16,783 bases of DNA from Candidatus Cloacimonadota bacterium (GTDB lineage: Bacteria; Cloacimonadota; Cloacimonadia; Cloacimonadales; WRIO01). The stretch lies in the NCBI GenBank assembly GCA_023230175.1, contig JALNXV010000028.1:1-16783 (forward strand), read 5' to 3'. The notes under the pieces were generated by a model. It saw only the letters and a program-made list of their open reading frames with translations, ran no database searches and was not told the DNA's origin. Shown here piece by piece: positions 1 through 7,428 of this stretch. Made by a program: the position numbers and the translations under genes. Each line of letters opens with the position of its first letter. The first letter of the stretch is position 1.

Positions 1-75
1 GTAGCTTTCTATGCCCTGAGGTATTTTTGTTAAAGATAAATTGATAAATAATTAACTTCTAAGAAAGGATAGTAA

Positions 76-1782
76 ATGTCATTTAATGCACAATTTGCCA
101 GATTGGGAGAGATACTTGTTCATAACGGATTTGTAACCGAAGATCAAGTAAAAGAAGCCTTAATTAAACAAAATAATTTTGGACTTAAAATAGGTGAAAC
201 TCTCTTAAAACTTAATTATATAACTGAGAATCAATTACTTAAAAGTTTACAAGAACAGCTTGATATAGATGTAATCTATGAAAGAGACATAATTGAACTT
301 GATGAAAGTGTAATTGCTCTCATTCCTGAACCGTTTGCTGTCGAAAATAGATGTCTTGCCATTAGAGCTGATGAAGATAGTATATTAGTTGCTATGACAG
401 ATCCTGAGAATATTCTTTTAATTGATAATATTAAAAAATTAACTCAACGTAATGTTCAGACTGCTCTTATAGGAAATGAACTTTTAACTGACGGTTTGGA
501 AAGATATTATAAATCAATTCGTACTACTTCGCAAGTTCAAGATGCTGTTGGTAATTTTGAGTTTGTTGCAGTTGACGAAGATGAACAAGAGATTTCTATC
601 GGTACAGCGAAAGAAGCCGATGCTCCGGTTGTTAAGTTAATAAATTTAATTATAACTGAAGCTATTAAAGCGGGTACTACCGATATTCATATAGAACCTT
701 TATCAAAAAATACAAGAGTAAGATTTCGTGTTGACGGTGCGTTGAGAGAGGTGATGAATCCTCCTATTCAGATGCATGCGGGCTTGATTTCAATAGTAAA
801 AGTTATGTCAAAATTAAATATAGCTGAGAGACGTTTACCTCAAGATGGTCATATATCGTTAAAAACATCGGTTAAGGCTGTAGATGTTCGTGTTTCGATA
901 ACTCCAACAGTTTTAGGTGAAAAAGTTGTTATGCGTCTTCTTGATAAAGGTGATTTTGGTTTTACTTTACATACTCTTGGATTTGAAGAAGATAAATTAT
1001 CTATATTTAAAAAATGGATTCATAGACCTTATGGTATTATAATTGTATCAGGACCTACCGGTTCCGGTAAATCAACTACACTTCACGCAGCTATTAAAAC
1101 CATTCAAGATATTGAAACTAATATTATCACTGTTGAAGATCCTGTAGAATATAGACTTGAGGGTATTACTCAAATTGAAGTTCATGAAAAAATAGGTTTA
1201 ACTTTTGGTTCGGCCTTGAGATCTGTTCTTCGTCAAGATCCGGATGTTGTTTTGATTGGTGAAATTAGAGATTTAGAAACAGCTGATATTGCTATTAAAT
1301 TCTCATTGACCGGTCACTTAGTGTTCTCAACACTGCATGCTAATGATGCACCTTCAACAATAACACGTCTTATAGATATTGGAATTCCACCATATTTGGT
1401 TGGTTCTTCTTTAAATCTTGTTATGGCTCAACGTCTTGTTAGAAAAATATGTAAACATTGTAAACAAGATTACACTCCAACTCAAGAAGAATTAGAGGCT
1501 GCAGGCATAACTGATGACAAATATAAAGATGTGAAGTATAAAATTGGTACCGGATGTGTTCACTGTGATAACACCGGATATTCCGGTAGAACAGGTATTT
1601 TTGAGATGCTACAAGTAACTTCAAAAGTAAGAAAACTTATTTTTGATGGAGCTAATCAAGATTTGATTAGAGAACAAGCTCTTGAAGATGGAATGCAAAC
1701 ACTTCATGACTCAGCCGTTGAGAAAATGATTGAAGGCGTAACAAGTATAAAAGAAGTTATTAAGTTAACCGTAATAGATTAA
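76..1782 (+). CDS. pilB: Type IV pilus assembly ATPase PilB (GspE/PilB family) with MshEN domain
   Basis: This hexameric cytoplasmic ATPase powers pilus (or pseudopilus) extension from the inner-membrane base. The 568 residues are a normal family length. Residues 9-65 form an MshEN-type domain (R9-L-G, L14, G18, A28-L, Q32, then a second half with G40, L43, L54, Q61), the class that binds cyclic di-GMP in MshE. The ATPase core has Walker A GPTGSGKS at 326-333, Walker B/Asp box running D390 to E396 (DVVLIGE), and the His box TGHLVFSTLH at 412-421. Two CxxC pairs (459-462 and 494-497) form the zinc site usual in PilB/GspE and absent from the retraction ATPase PilT. The start is supported by AAAGGA six bases upstream. 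pilC follows after 14 nt, so the two are co-transcribed. A GspE role in type II secretion cannot be excluded from sequence alone; the lack of gsp neighbours and the MshEN domain favour pili. Confidence 0.94.
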   Translation: MSFNAQFARLGEILVHNGFVTEDQVKEALIKQNNFGLKIGETLLKLNYITENQLLKSLQEQLDIDVIYERDIIELDESVIALIPEPFAVENRCLAIRADEDSILVAMTDPENILLIDNIKKLTQRNVQTALIGNELLTDGLERYYKSIRTTSQVQDAVGNFEFVAVDEDEQEISIGTAKEADAPVVKLINLIITEAIKAGTTDIHIEPLSKNTRVRFRVDGALREVMNPPIQMHAGLISIVKVMSKLNIAERRLPQDGHISLKTSVKAVDVRVSITPTVLGEKVVMRLLDKGDFGFTLHTLGFEEDKLSIFKKWIHRPYGIIIVSGPTGSGKSTTLHAAIKTIQDIETNIITVEDPVEYRLEGITQIEVHEKIGLTFGSALRSVLRQDPDVVLIGEIRDLETADIAIKFSLTGHLVFSTLHANDAPSTITRLIDIGIPPYLVGSSLNLVMAQRLVRKICKHCKQDYTPTQEELEAAGITDDKYKDVKYKIGTGCVHCDNTGYSGRTGIFEMLQVTSKVRKLIFDGANQDLIREQALEDGMQTLHDSAVEKMIEGVTSIKEVIKLTVID

Positions 1783-1796
1783 GATTAGAGGAAAAT

Positions 1797-3047
1797 ATGG
1801 CTGCATTTCAATATACGATTAAAGATATAAAGGGAGCAAAAATTGAAGGGGTTTTAAAAGCCAATTCTATGGATGAGGCAATGGAAAAACTCATGAAGGA
1901 AGGTGGAACAATTATAACTATTAAAAGTACTGCTGAAGGTGCTTTTAAAGGAAAACTTTCACTTTTTGATAAATTAATGCTTGCCATTTATAAATGGCGA
2001 AACGGTGTATCTTTAAGAGTCTTAGTGTTTTTTACACGTCAATTATCAACTATGTTTTCAGCAGGTTTAACTCTTGAAAAAGCTATTTCCGATTTAGAAA
2101 AAGAAGAAAAAAATCAAAAATTCAGAAAAGTATTAAAAAAGATAAGTGATGATATTAAAAAAGGATTTAGTTTGTCTGAAGCTATGGAACAACACCCCGG
2201 TATCTTTAACCCTTTGTATATCGCATTGGTTAAAGCCGGTGAAGTTTCCGGTACTTTGCATACTATTCTTGATGAATTATCTGACTATCTGGAGAAAATA
2301 GAAGATACACGTAGAAAAGTAAGTTCTGCTATGGCTTATCCAATATTTGTGGTATGTTTCTTAGCAGTAGTTGTTTGGGGTATTTTTTATTTCTTAATAC
2401 CAATGTTTACTGATATTTATGCACAATTTGGTGCTGATTTACCTATTGCTACTCAAGTAGCTGTTAGAATAAGTAACATAATGAACGAAAATATTATTGG
2501 TACAATCCTTATGGTTATGATATTAATATTTGTTGTTTTCTTAATTAATTTAACAGATAAAGGTAGATATTTTTTCGACTCTCTAAAAATAAAGATTCCT
2601 GTAATTGGCGGATTGGTTATTCAATCAATTATGTCAAAATTTGCTCGTACTTTTAGTATTCTTATGACTGCAGGTGTTCCAATTATGGATACATTAGAAC
2701 TTTCAGAAAATGTAGTTCAAAATGCTGTTGTTGAAAATGCTGTTAGAAAAGCACGCGTAATGGTAAAAGAAGGTTATAGCATAGCCGGAGCTTTTAGAAA
2801 AACAGGTATTTTCCCTTCGACTTTGTTACAATTAACCGCTACCGGTGAAGAAACAGGTGAAATGGATAAATTACTTGGTAAAGCTGCTGAATTTTATGAA
2901 AAAATTGTCGATAGTGTTATTGATAGATTAACATCCTTGATTGAACCTTTATTGATTATACTTATGGCTGCCGTTGTTGGTACTGTAATAGTTGTTGTTT
3001 ATTTACCAATATTCAGTCTTGGTATGGCTTTAGGTTCAAGCTACTAA
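1797..3047 (+). CDS. pilC: Type IV pilus inner-membrane platform protein PilC (GspF family)
   Basis: PilC is the polytopic inner-membrane platform on which PilB acts. The 416 residues hold two tandem T2SSF domains, at about 78-202 and 281-404. Each begins with the family pattern F(T/A)RxxSxxxxAG and contains the A/TxGExxGxxxxxL element (AGEVSGTL near 147, TGEETGEMDKLL near 349). Three membrane spans are visible at about 180-203, 233-252 and 382-405, as expected. The N-terminal 50 residues (FQYTIKDIKGAKIEG) match the usual small beta-rich GspF/PilC start. AGAGGA lies four bases before the ATG. A strong terminator follows 24 nt after the stop, so pilB-pilC ends as its own transcription unit. 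No pilT, pilin, pilM-Q or prepilin peptidase gene is present in the window, so those must lie elsewhere or to the left. Confidence 0.93.
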   Translation: MAAFQYTIKDIKGAKIEGVLKANSMDEAMEKLMKEGGTIITIKSTAEGAFKGKLSLFDKLMLAIYKWRNGVSLRVLVFFTRQLSTMFSAGLTLEKAISDLEKEEKNQKFRKVLKKISDDIKKGFSLSEAMEQHPGIFNPLYIALVKAGEVSGTLHTILDELSDYLEKIEDTRRKVSSAMAYPIFVVCFLAVVVWGIFYFLIPMFTDIYAQFGADLPIATQVAVRISNIMNENIIGTILMVMILIFVVFLINLTDKGRYFFDSLKIKIPVIGGLVIQSIMSKFARTFSILMTAGVPIMDTLELSENVVQNAVVENAVRKARVMVKEGYSIAGAFRKTGIFPSTLLQLTATGEETGEMDKLLGKAAEFYEKIVDSVIDRLTSLIEPLLIILMAAVVGTVIVVVYLPIFSLGMALGSSY

Positions 3048-3070
3048 AATAAATTTCATAAACCTCTCCT

Positions 3071-3105
3071 AATAAAGTCTCTTGTAAAAGAGGCTTTATT
3101 TTTTT
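3071..3105 (+). terminator. Rho-independent terminator after pilC
   Basis: The arms 3071-3083 and 3088-3100 pair over 13 bp (AATAAAGTCTCTT with AAGAGGCTTTATT, one T-G pair) around a GTAA loop, and are followed by a T run to 3105. It closes the pilB-pilC unit. Confidence 0.9.
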
Positions 3106-3202
3106 ATATAAGGAAATAAAAATTTTAAAGGCTTAGAATGATATCATATTTTTTTCTACAAACTTAATAATTAATATTTAAGTAGTTAATTAATTTTTAG
3201 AA

Positions 3203-3217
3203 CAAGCAAGGATGCTC
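3203..3217 (-). repeat. Third, isolated copy of the CCTTGCTTG repeat core
   Basis: The plus strand here reads CAAGCAAGGATGCTC. This is the exact reverse complement of 7332-7346, inside the repeats that bracket the GC-rich island after recG. It lies in the 266-nt stretch between the stop of pilC and the start of the next gene. The segment 3202-3209 (ACAAGCAA) is also perfectly complementary to 3252-3259, so the copy could form an 8-bp stem with a 42-nt loop. A 15-nt exact match in a window this size is unlikely by chance. The rest of the gap is AT-rich and shows no clear promoter. Confidence 0.6.
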
Positions 3218-3300
3218 ACATAACTTAATTATTCAACTGTCATTTAATTTTTTGCTTGTCAAAATTGTACCTTGTTTTCTAATGTCGTTAAAGAATATAA

Positions 3301-3306
3301 AAGGAG
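3301..3306 (+). promoter_or_regulatory. Ribosome binding site that decides the start at 3314
   Basis: AAGGAG lies seven bases before the ATG at 3314. The earlier in-frame ATG at 3272 has no Shine-Dalgarno sequence and would add 14 residues unlike the family start, so 3314 is preferred. Confidence 0.8.
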
Positions 3307-3313
3307 CGTAATT

Positions 3314-4024
3314 ATGGCTAATAAGACAGATTTAGAATATTTTGAAAAAATTACAAAAAAGATAGCTGATATCTATGATAATCAGATTTATCAAGCTGTA
3401 ATCTTTAATCATGATGATCCACGAGAAGATAATCTTCTTGTCATTATTAAAAATGATGATTTTGATAAATCTCTAAGATTACAAGCAATTGTTAAGCAAC
3501 TTTCTAAAAAAAATATACCTACACCTTTAGTTCTAACTAAAGAGTTTATCCTTAATTCTCTTGATAGTTTTCCTTTAGAATTTTTAAATATGCAGTCAGA
3601 TTATCATAATTTAACAAGTGAAGAAAATGTCTTAAATGCCTTACAATTTCAAAAAACAGATATCCGTTTGCAGATAGAACGAGAGTTAAAATCAAAGTTA
3701 TTATTGATTAATACAAACCTTATTTCAATTAGTAAATCATTAGAGTATGAAAGATTAACCGCTGAATCTATCATATCAATAAAACCTGTTCTTAAAGGCA
3801 TTTTATTTTTATATGGTGAAGCTATACCTACTGTCTATGAAGAAATCTTGAAAAAGGTAGAGCATTCCGTGCATATTGATTTATCTTCTTTACATACCGC
3901 ATTTGAAGTTGCTCATAAAGTAATTAAAACAACAAAATTTGATTGGCAAGAATTTTTTAGAAAATATATAAGAGAGTTACAGCAATTAACAGATTTTATA
4001 GATAATAAGTTAAATATCTTATAA
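3314..4024 (+). CDS. Nucleotidyltransferase-fold-like protein of unknown function
   Basis: This 236-residue soluble protein has no signal peptide or membrane span. I do not know its function. The stretch at about 68-132 (IPTPLVLTKEFILNSLDSFP, then LEFLNMQ, then LRLQIERELKSKLL) resembles a recurring uncharacterised protein type in Gram-negative bacteria, usually labelled nucleotidyltransferase-like. There, a DxFPLEF motif and an ExELRxKLL helix follow the predicted transferase fold. The usual catalytic GS and DxD residues are not visible in the N-terminal part (residues 20-50: YQAVIFNHDDPREDNLLVII), so the enzyme site appears degenerate. The C-terminal half is helical. It is the first gene of an operon: lysO starts 13 nt after its stop and recG follows. 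The family assignment comes from recalled pattern similarity, not a search. Confidence 0.55.
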   Translation: MANKTDLEYFEKITKKIADIYDNQIYQAVIFNHDDPREDNLLVIIKNDDFDKSLRLQAIVKQLSKKNIPTPLVLTKEFILNSLDSFPLEFLNMQSDYHNLTSEENVLNALQFQKTDIRLQIERELKSKLLLINTNLISISKSLEYERLTAESIISIKPVLKGILFLYGEAIPTVYEEILKKVEHSVHIDLSSLHTAFEVAHKVIKTTKFDWQEFFRKYIRELQQLTDFIDNKLNIL

Positions 4025-4037
4025 TTAAAGGTCGTTT

Positions 4038-5033
4038 ATGTTATTGATATTTATATTCTTAGTTATGGGAATGGCATTAGGATATTTCTATAAAAATGAT
4101 TTCAAGATTCATTATTATGCTGAGAAAATATCAATGTTTTTTGTTTATATATTGTTATTATTTATGGGTTTAAGTACAGCTCAAAATGACAACTTTATAA
4201 AGATATTTACAGATAGCGGTCGTTTATCTTTATTTCTGGCAGTTTTTGGTATGCTTGGAAGTATTTTGTTTACTTTACCTGTATCAAAATTTTTTAAGAC
4301 ACATAAAACTTTATTATGGTCATTTTTACAATATAAAAAGACAAAATTTAGCGATAACTCCATTGATAAACCTGTTAAAGATGCCTCTTTTGAATTACAT
4401 ACTAATACCGAACTTAAGGCTGATAAACAAAAATCTGATTTAAAAGTCGTATTGCTACCTTTTGCTTGTTATGTAATAGGTATAATGATTAAATATATAT
4501 TGCCTGATATGGCTTTTTTAGATAGCTTTGTTATGTATTCTTTGTATGGCTTATTGTTTTTTACAGGCATAAGTATTGGACGATTAAATATTGTTGAACT
4601 CTTAAAGAGATATCATATATTAATTATTTTAATTCCTTTTTTATCTTTAATAGGTAGTTTACTCGGTGCTTTATTTGTTAACAATTTGTTTGGACTTTCA
4701 AAAGCCAAAGAATTATTAGCTATAAATGCCGGTATGGGGTATTATAGTATTTCAGCTATAATTAACAAATCATTGTTAGGTGATCAAATAGGTTTAATTG
4801 CTTTATTAACGAATCTTATGAGAGAGACAATGACAATGTTGCTTTGCCCGTTTTTAGTTAAAGTCTTTGGCCCTTTATCGCCTATTTCTACCGGAGGAGC
4901 TACTTCTATGGATACTTGTTTGCCTTTTATTAGAAAGTCAACCGGGGCTGAATATGCGTTAATAGCGTTTTTTAATGGCGTTATTTTAACAGTAGTAGTG
5001 CCACCATTAACTTCCTTTATAGCCGGTATGTAG
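4038..5033 (+). CDS. lysO: LysO-family lysine exporter (DUF340)
   Basis: This is a polytopic inner-membrane protein that, in the characterised E. coli homologue YbjE/LysO, exports L-lysine. Hydrophobic segments lie at about 1-17, 30-47, 62-82, 136-155, 163-181, 193-215, 250-275 and 305-328. Family signatures are clear in the C-terminal half: INAGMGYYSIS at 229-239, NLMRE at 259-263 and GPLSPISTGGATSMDTCLP at 278-296, which matches the conserved GGATAMDTTLP element of LysO. At 331 residues it is about 30 longer than the E. coli protein. The extra length is a hydrophilic linker at about 100-135, rich in Lys, Asp and Asn, between the N- and C-terminal parts. AAAGG lies six bases before the ATG. 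recG begins only 4 nt after the stop. Substrate specificity for lysine is inferred from the family. Confidence 0.88.
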   Translation: MLLIFIFLVMGMALGYFYKNDFKIHYYAEKISMFFVYILLLFMGLSTAQNDNFIKIFTDSGRLSLFLAVFGMLGSILFTLPVSKFFKTHKTLLWSFLQYKKTKFSDNSIDKPVKDASFELHTNTELKADKQKSDLKVVLLPFACYVIGIMIKYILPDMAFLDSFVMYSLYGLLFFTGISIGRLNIVELLKRYHILIILIPFLSLIGSLLGALFVNNLFGLSKAKELLAINAGMGYYSISAIINKSLLGDQIGLIALLTNLMRETMTMLLCPFLVKVFGPLSPISTGGATSMDTCLPFIRKSTGAEYALIAFFNGVILTVVVPPLTSFIAGM

Positions 5034-5037
5034 TGTT

Positions 5038-7128
5038 ATGCCTTATGTTACTAATCCTCGAGAAACTGAGATAAAATTTTTACGAGGTGTTGGAGAGTTT
5101 AGAGCTAAGCTATTTCATAATCTAAATATCTACACTATAAATGATTTATTAGAATTTTATCCAAAATCTTACCAATCAAGGCTTATTGATGCAAAGATAA
5201 GGGATGTGCGGGTAGATGATTTTGTTTCTATAAAAGTTAACATATTTTCTGTTGAAGAAGTTCTTACTCGAAATGGTAAGAGACAACTTAAGGCGATTGT
5301 AACTGATGGAGATAGATTTATAGAGTGTGTATGGTTTTCGTATGGAAAGTGGGTCACTCGATTATTAAAACAAGGTGAATATATTTGGATTAATGGTCAA
5401 GTAGGAGAATTTATGGGCAATTTACAGATTGTTCAACCACAGATAGAAGCATCAAAAGAAGAAGACAAAACAATAGAATTTTGGAAAACAAGAGAGATAT
5501 TACCGGTTTATAAATTAACTGCAAATTTAACTCAAAATATTTTAAGAACTGCTGTTTATAATGCCTTTGCTTTATTTCATCAGGAAATTGATGAAACTTT
5601 ACCTGATTATATTAGAGATAAATACCGATTTTCTGATCGAAAGACTGCATTACAAAAACTACATTTTACTTTAACCCCGGAAATGATTAAGCCTGTAAAA
5701 GATAGATTTATCTTTGAGGATTTCTTTTATTATCAATTGTTGATTTTAAAGAATTCTAAAAATAGAGAACGTGTAGTAAAACCAAGAAGTTATGAAAATA
5801 AAGGATTATTAACCTCAAGATTAAAAAATCAGCTACCATTTAATTTGACAAATGCTCAAAAAAAAGTTATTAATGAAATCTTTTTAGATATGATGTCTGA
5901 TAAAACTATGAATCGTCTTTTGCAGGGTGATGTTGGGGCCGGCAAAACTATTGTTACTATTTTTGCAATCTTATTAGCAATTGAAAATGGATTTCAAACA
6001 GCATTAATTGCTCCCACAGAAATACTTGCTGAACAGCATTATAAGACAATTGTGTCTCTTACAAAAGATATACCTGAGTTAAATATTTGTTTAATTAAGG
6101 GTGGTAAAAGCAAAAAGAAAACAATTGATAAGCAAAAAATTAGCTATGGGCAAATAAATCTTGCTATAGGGACCCATGCCTTATTTCAAAAAGATGTAAT
6201 TTTTAAAAATTTAGCTTTAGTTGTAATTGATGAACAACATAGATTTGGTGTTGCTCAAAGAGCAGAGCTATCCTTGAGACATAATAATCCGGATCTCTTG
6301 TATCTTTCAGCTACACCAATACCTCGTTCGTTAGCAATGACGATTTTTGGAGATATGACAGTAAGTGTAATTAACCAGCTCCCTCCTACACGCAAACCGG
6401 TCCATACTATATTACTTAATCATAATAAAAAAGATATTGCTTATCAAAATATTCATCAAGAACTTGAAAAGGGTCGTCAAGTTTATATAGTTTGTCCATT
6501 GATTGAAGAATCTGAAAAAATGGATTTGCAGGACGCTCAAACTGTATATTCTCAAATTTCTGAAAAGATATTTCCTCAATATGTTTCTTCACTTTTATAT
6601 GGTAGAATGAAGGCTAAAGAAAAAGATGAAATAATGCAAAGATTTGTTAATAATGAGATTCAAATATTAATATCTACTACAGTAATTGAAGTAGGTATTG
6701 ATGTGCCAAATGCTTCTATAATGATGATTGAACACGCAGAAAGGTTTGGACTTGCTCAATTACATCAACTTAGAGGTAGAGTAGGTAGAGGTTTAGATCA
6801 GTCATATTGTTATTTGATTGCTTATGCAATGAGTGATATTGGTAAAGAGCGGTTAAAAACAATGGTTAAAACTAATGATGGTTTTATTATTGCTGAAAAA
6901 GATTTGGAATTACGAGGTCCGGGAGATATGTTTGGTACTTTGCAATCAGGATTACCTGAGTTTAGATTTGCAAATTTAATAACTGATCAAGAATGGTTGA
7001 AGCTTGCAAAGAATGAGGCTCATTTAATTATAGAAGAAGACCCGGAATTTGAATTAGAAAAAAATGAAATTATTAAAACTTATTATCAGTTTAATGTTTT
7101 AAAAAAACAAGAGATTGTGTCTTTTTAA
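5038..7128 (+). CDS. recG: ATP-dependent DNA helicase RecG
   Basis: RecG is a monomeric double-strand DNA translocase that remodels stalled forks and branch-migrates Holliday junctions. The 696 residues are the standard length. The N-terminal wedge begins with FLRGVGEFRAKLF near residue 14 and contains the OB fold at about 60-145. Superfamily 2 motifs are all present: Walker A GDVGAGKT at 297-304, motif II DEQHRFG at 398-404, motif III LSATPIPRSLAMT, then GDMTVSVINQLPPTRKP, and motif VI QLRGRVGRG at 577-585. The C-terminal RecG element (DLELRGPGDMFGTLQSG) is intact. There is no good Shine-Dalgarno sequence. The ATG is 4 nt after the lysO stop, so translation probably depends on coupling with lysO. 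Transcription probably ends at the palindrome at 7376-7403, after a long GC-rich 3' segment. Confidence 0.97.
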   Translation: MPYVTNPRETEIKFLRGVGEFRAKLFHNLNIYTINDLLEFYPKSYQSRLIDAKIRDVRVDDFVSIKVNIFSVEEVLTRNGKRQLKAIVTDGDRFIECVWFSYGKWVTRLLKQGEYIWINGQVGEFMGNLQIVQPQIEASKEEDKTIEFWKTREILPVYKLTANLTQNILRTAVYNAFALFHQEIDETLPDYIRDKYRFSDRKTALQKLHFTLTPEMIKPVKDRFIFEDFFYYQLLILKNSKNRERVVKPRSYENKGLLTSRLKNQLPFNLTNAQKKVINEIFLDMMSDKTMNRLLQGDVGAGKTIVTIFAILLAIENGFQTALIAPTEILAEQHYKTIVSLTKDIPELNICLIKGGKSKKKTIDKQKISYGQINLAIGTHALFQKDVIFKNLALVVIDEQHRFGVAQRAELSLRHNNPDLLYLSATPIPRSLAMTIFGDMTVSVINQLPPTRKPVHTILLNHNKKDIAYQNIHQELEKGRQVYIVCPLIEESEKMDLQDAQTVYSQISEKIFPQYVSSLLYGRMKAKEKDEIMQRFVNNEIQILISTTVIEVGIDVPNASIMMIEHAERFGLAQLHQLRGRVGRGLDQSYCYLIAYAMSDIGKERLKTMVKTNDGFIIAEKDLELRGPGDMFGTLQSGLPEFRFANLITDQEWLKLAKNEAHLIIEEDPEFELEKNEIIKTYYQFNVLKKQEIVSF

Positions 7129-7140
7129 GGCTGTTGTTGA

Positions 7141-7161
7141 GCGAGTATCCTTGCTTGCAGG
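7141..7161 (+). repeat. Left direct repeat of the GC-rich island
   Basis: This 21-nt segment begins GCGAGTATCC and ends TTGCTTGCAGG. It differs from the copy at 7330-7350 at one position (T for C at 7146), and both are followed by an A-rich run. Confidence 0.8.
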
Positions 7162-7209
7162 AAATTTTAAGTGGACTAGAGTTTCTAAATGCGAAGTCGG
7201 AAGGAACTT

Positions 7210-7232
7210 GAGAACACGAAGCCGGTATTCTC
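7210..7232 (+). repeat. Internal hairpin of the GC-rich island
   Basis: Segments 7210-7217 (GAGAACAC) and 7225-7232 (GTATTCTC) pair at seven of eight positions around a 7-nt loop. The result is a compact hairpin on either strand. Confidence 0.45.
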
Positions 7233-7278
7233 TTCGCCGTTTTCGACTCACACTCGCTTCGCTTCGTTGCAAGTCAAG

Positions 7279-7307
7279 TCCGGCTGTTAAATCTCGTTCA
7301 AGCCGGA
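7279..7307 (+). repeat. Perfect 7-bp inverted repeat in the GC-rich island
   Basis: TCCGGCT at 7279-7285 and AGCCGGA at 7301-7307 are perfectly complementary, with a 15-nt loop between them. No T run follows, so it is not a terminator. Confidence 0.5.
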
Positions 7308-7329
7308 AGCTCGAACAACATCTCGTTCT

Positions 7330-7350
7330 GCGAGCATCCTTGCTTGCAGG
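7330..7350 (+). repeat. Right direct repeat of the GC-rich island
   Basis: This copy begins GCGAGCATCC and ends TTGCTTGCAGG. It matches 7141-7161 at 20 of 21 positions. Its core at 7332-7346 recurs exactly, in inverted orientation, at 3203-3217. Confidence 0.8.
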
Positions 7351-7375
7351 GAAAAATACGAATAATTAATATAAA

Positions 7376-7403
7376 AAAAAGCAGGATATATATCCTGCTT
7401 TTT
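7376..7403. terminator. Bidirectional terminator between recG and the SurA-like gene
   Basis: GCAGGATATATATCCTGC (7381-7398) is a perfect palindrome with an eight-A run on its left and a five-T run on its right. It therefore has the form of an intrinsic terminator on both strands. It lies between the converging recG unit and the leftward gene that stops at 7429. Confidence 0.92.
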
Positions 7404-7428
7404 CATATTTGGAGTATTATTATTTAAA

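Larger units (their letters stand above)
7129..7360. repeat. GC-rich non-coding island bracketed by 21-nt direct repeats
   Basis: By direct count 112 of these 232 bases are G or C (48%), while neighbouring coding DNA is near 25-30%. The stretch is bracketed by near-identical direct repeats (7141-7161 and 7330-7350) and holds several inverted repeats. A rightward open frame through it (7115-7369) would encode an 84-residue peptide overlapping the end of recG, rich in Arg, Ser and Leu. That frame has no ribosome binding site and shows the short-word repetition of the DNA itself, so I do not call it a gene. Recurring words include AAGYCGG (near 7194, 7220 and 7300) and tandem TCGCT (7254-7263). 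It lies in the 3' untranslated part of the recG transcript. The most likely identity is a dispersed palindromic or MITE-like repeat. Structured RNA is a second possibility. Confidence 0.6.

Noticed and set aside
1..33. Possible C-terminal end of an upstream gene (frame 1, ten codons then TAA)
   Set aside because: It is too short to tell from chance. Another frame also stays open to a stop at 44, and the peptide matches nothing I recognise.
3138..3147. Perfect palindrome ATGATATCAT in the gap after pilC
   Set aside because: At ten bases in very AT-rich DNA it is expected by chance, and no promoter is placed next to it.
3256..3293. Candidate promoter boxes (TTGTCA, TTGTAC) before the nucleotidyltransferase-like gene
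   Set aside because: The best -10 partners at correct spacing match only three of six consensus positions.
3272..3313. Upstream ATG that would lengthen the nucleotidyltransferase-like protein by 14 residues
   Set aside because: There is no Shine-Dalgarno sequence before it, while AAGGAG sits seven bases before the ATG at 3314.
7115..7369. An 84-residue rightward open frame overlapping the end of recG
   Set aside because: It lacks a ribosome binding site, starts inside recG, is Arg/Ser/Leu-rich in step with the repeated GC-rich words, and runs through both direct repeats.
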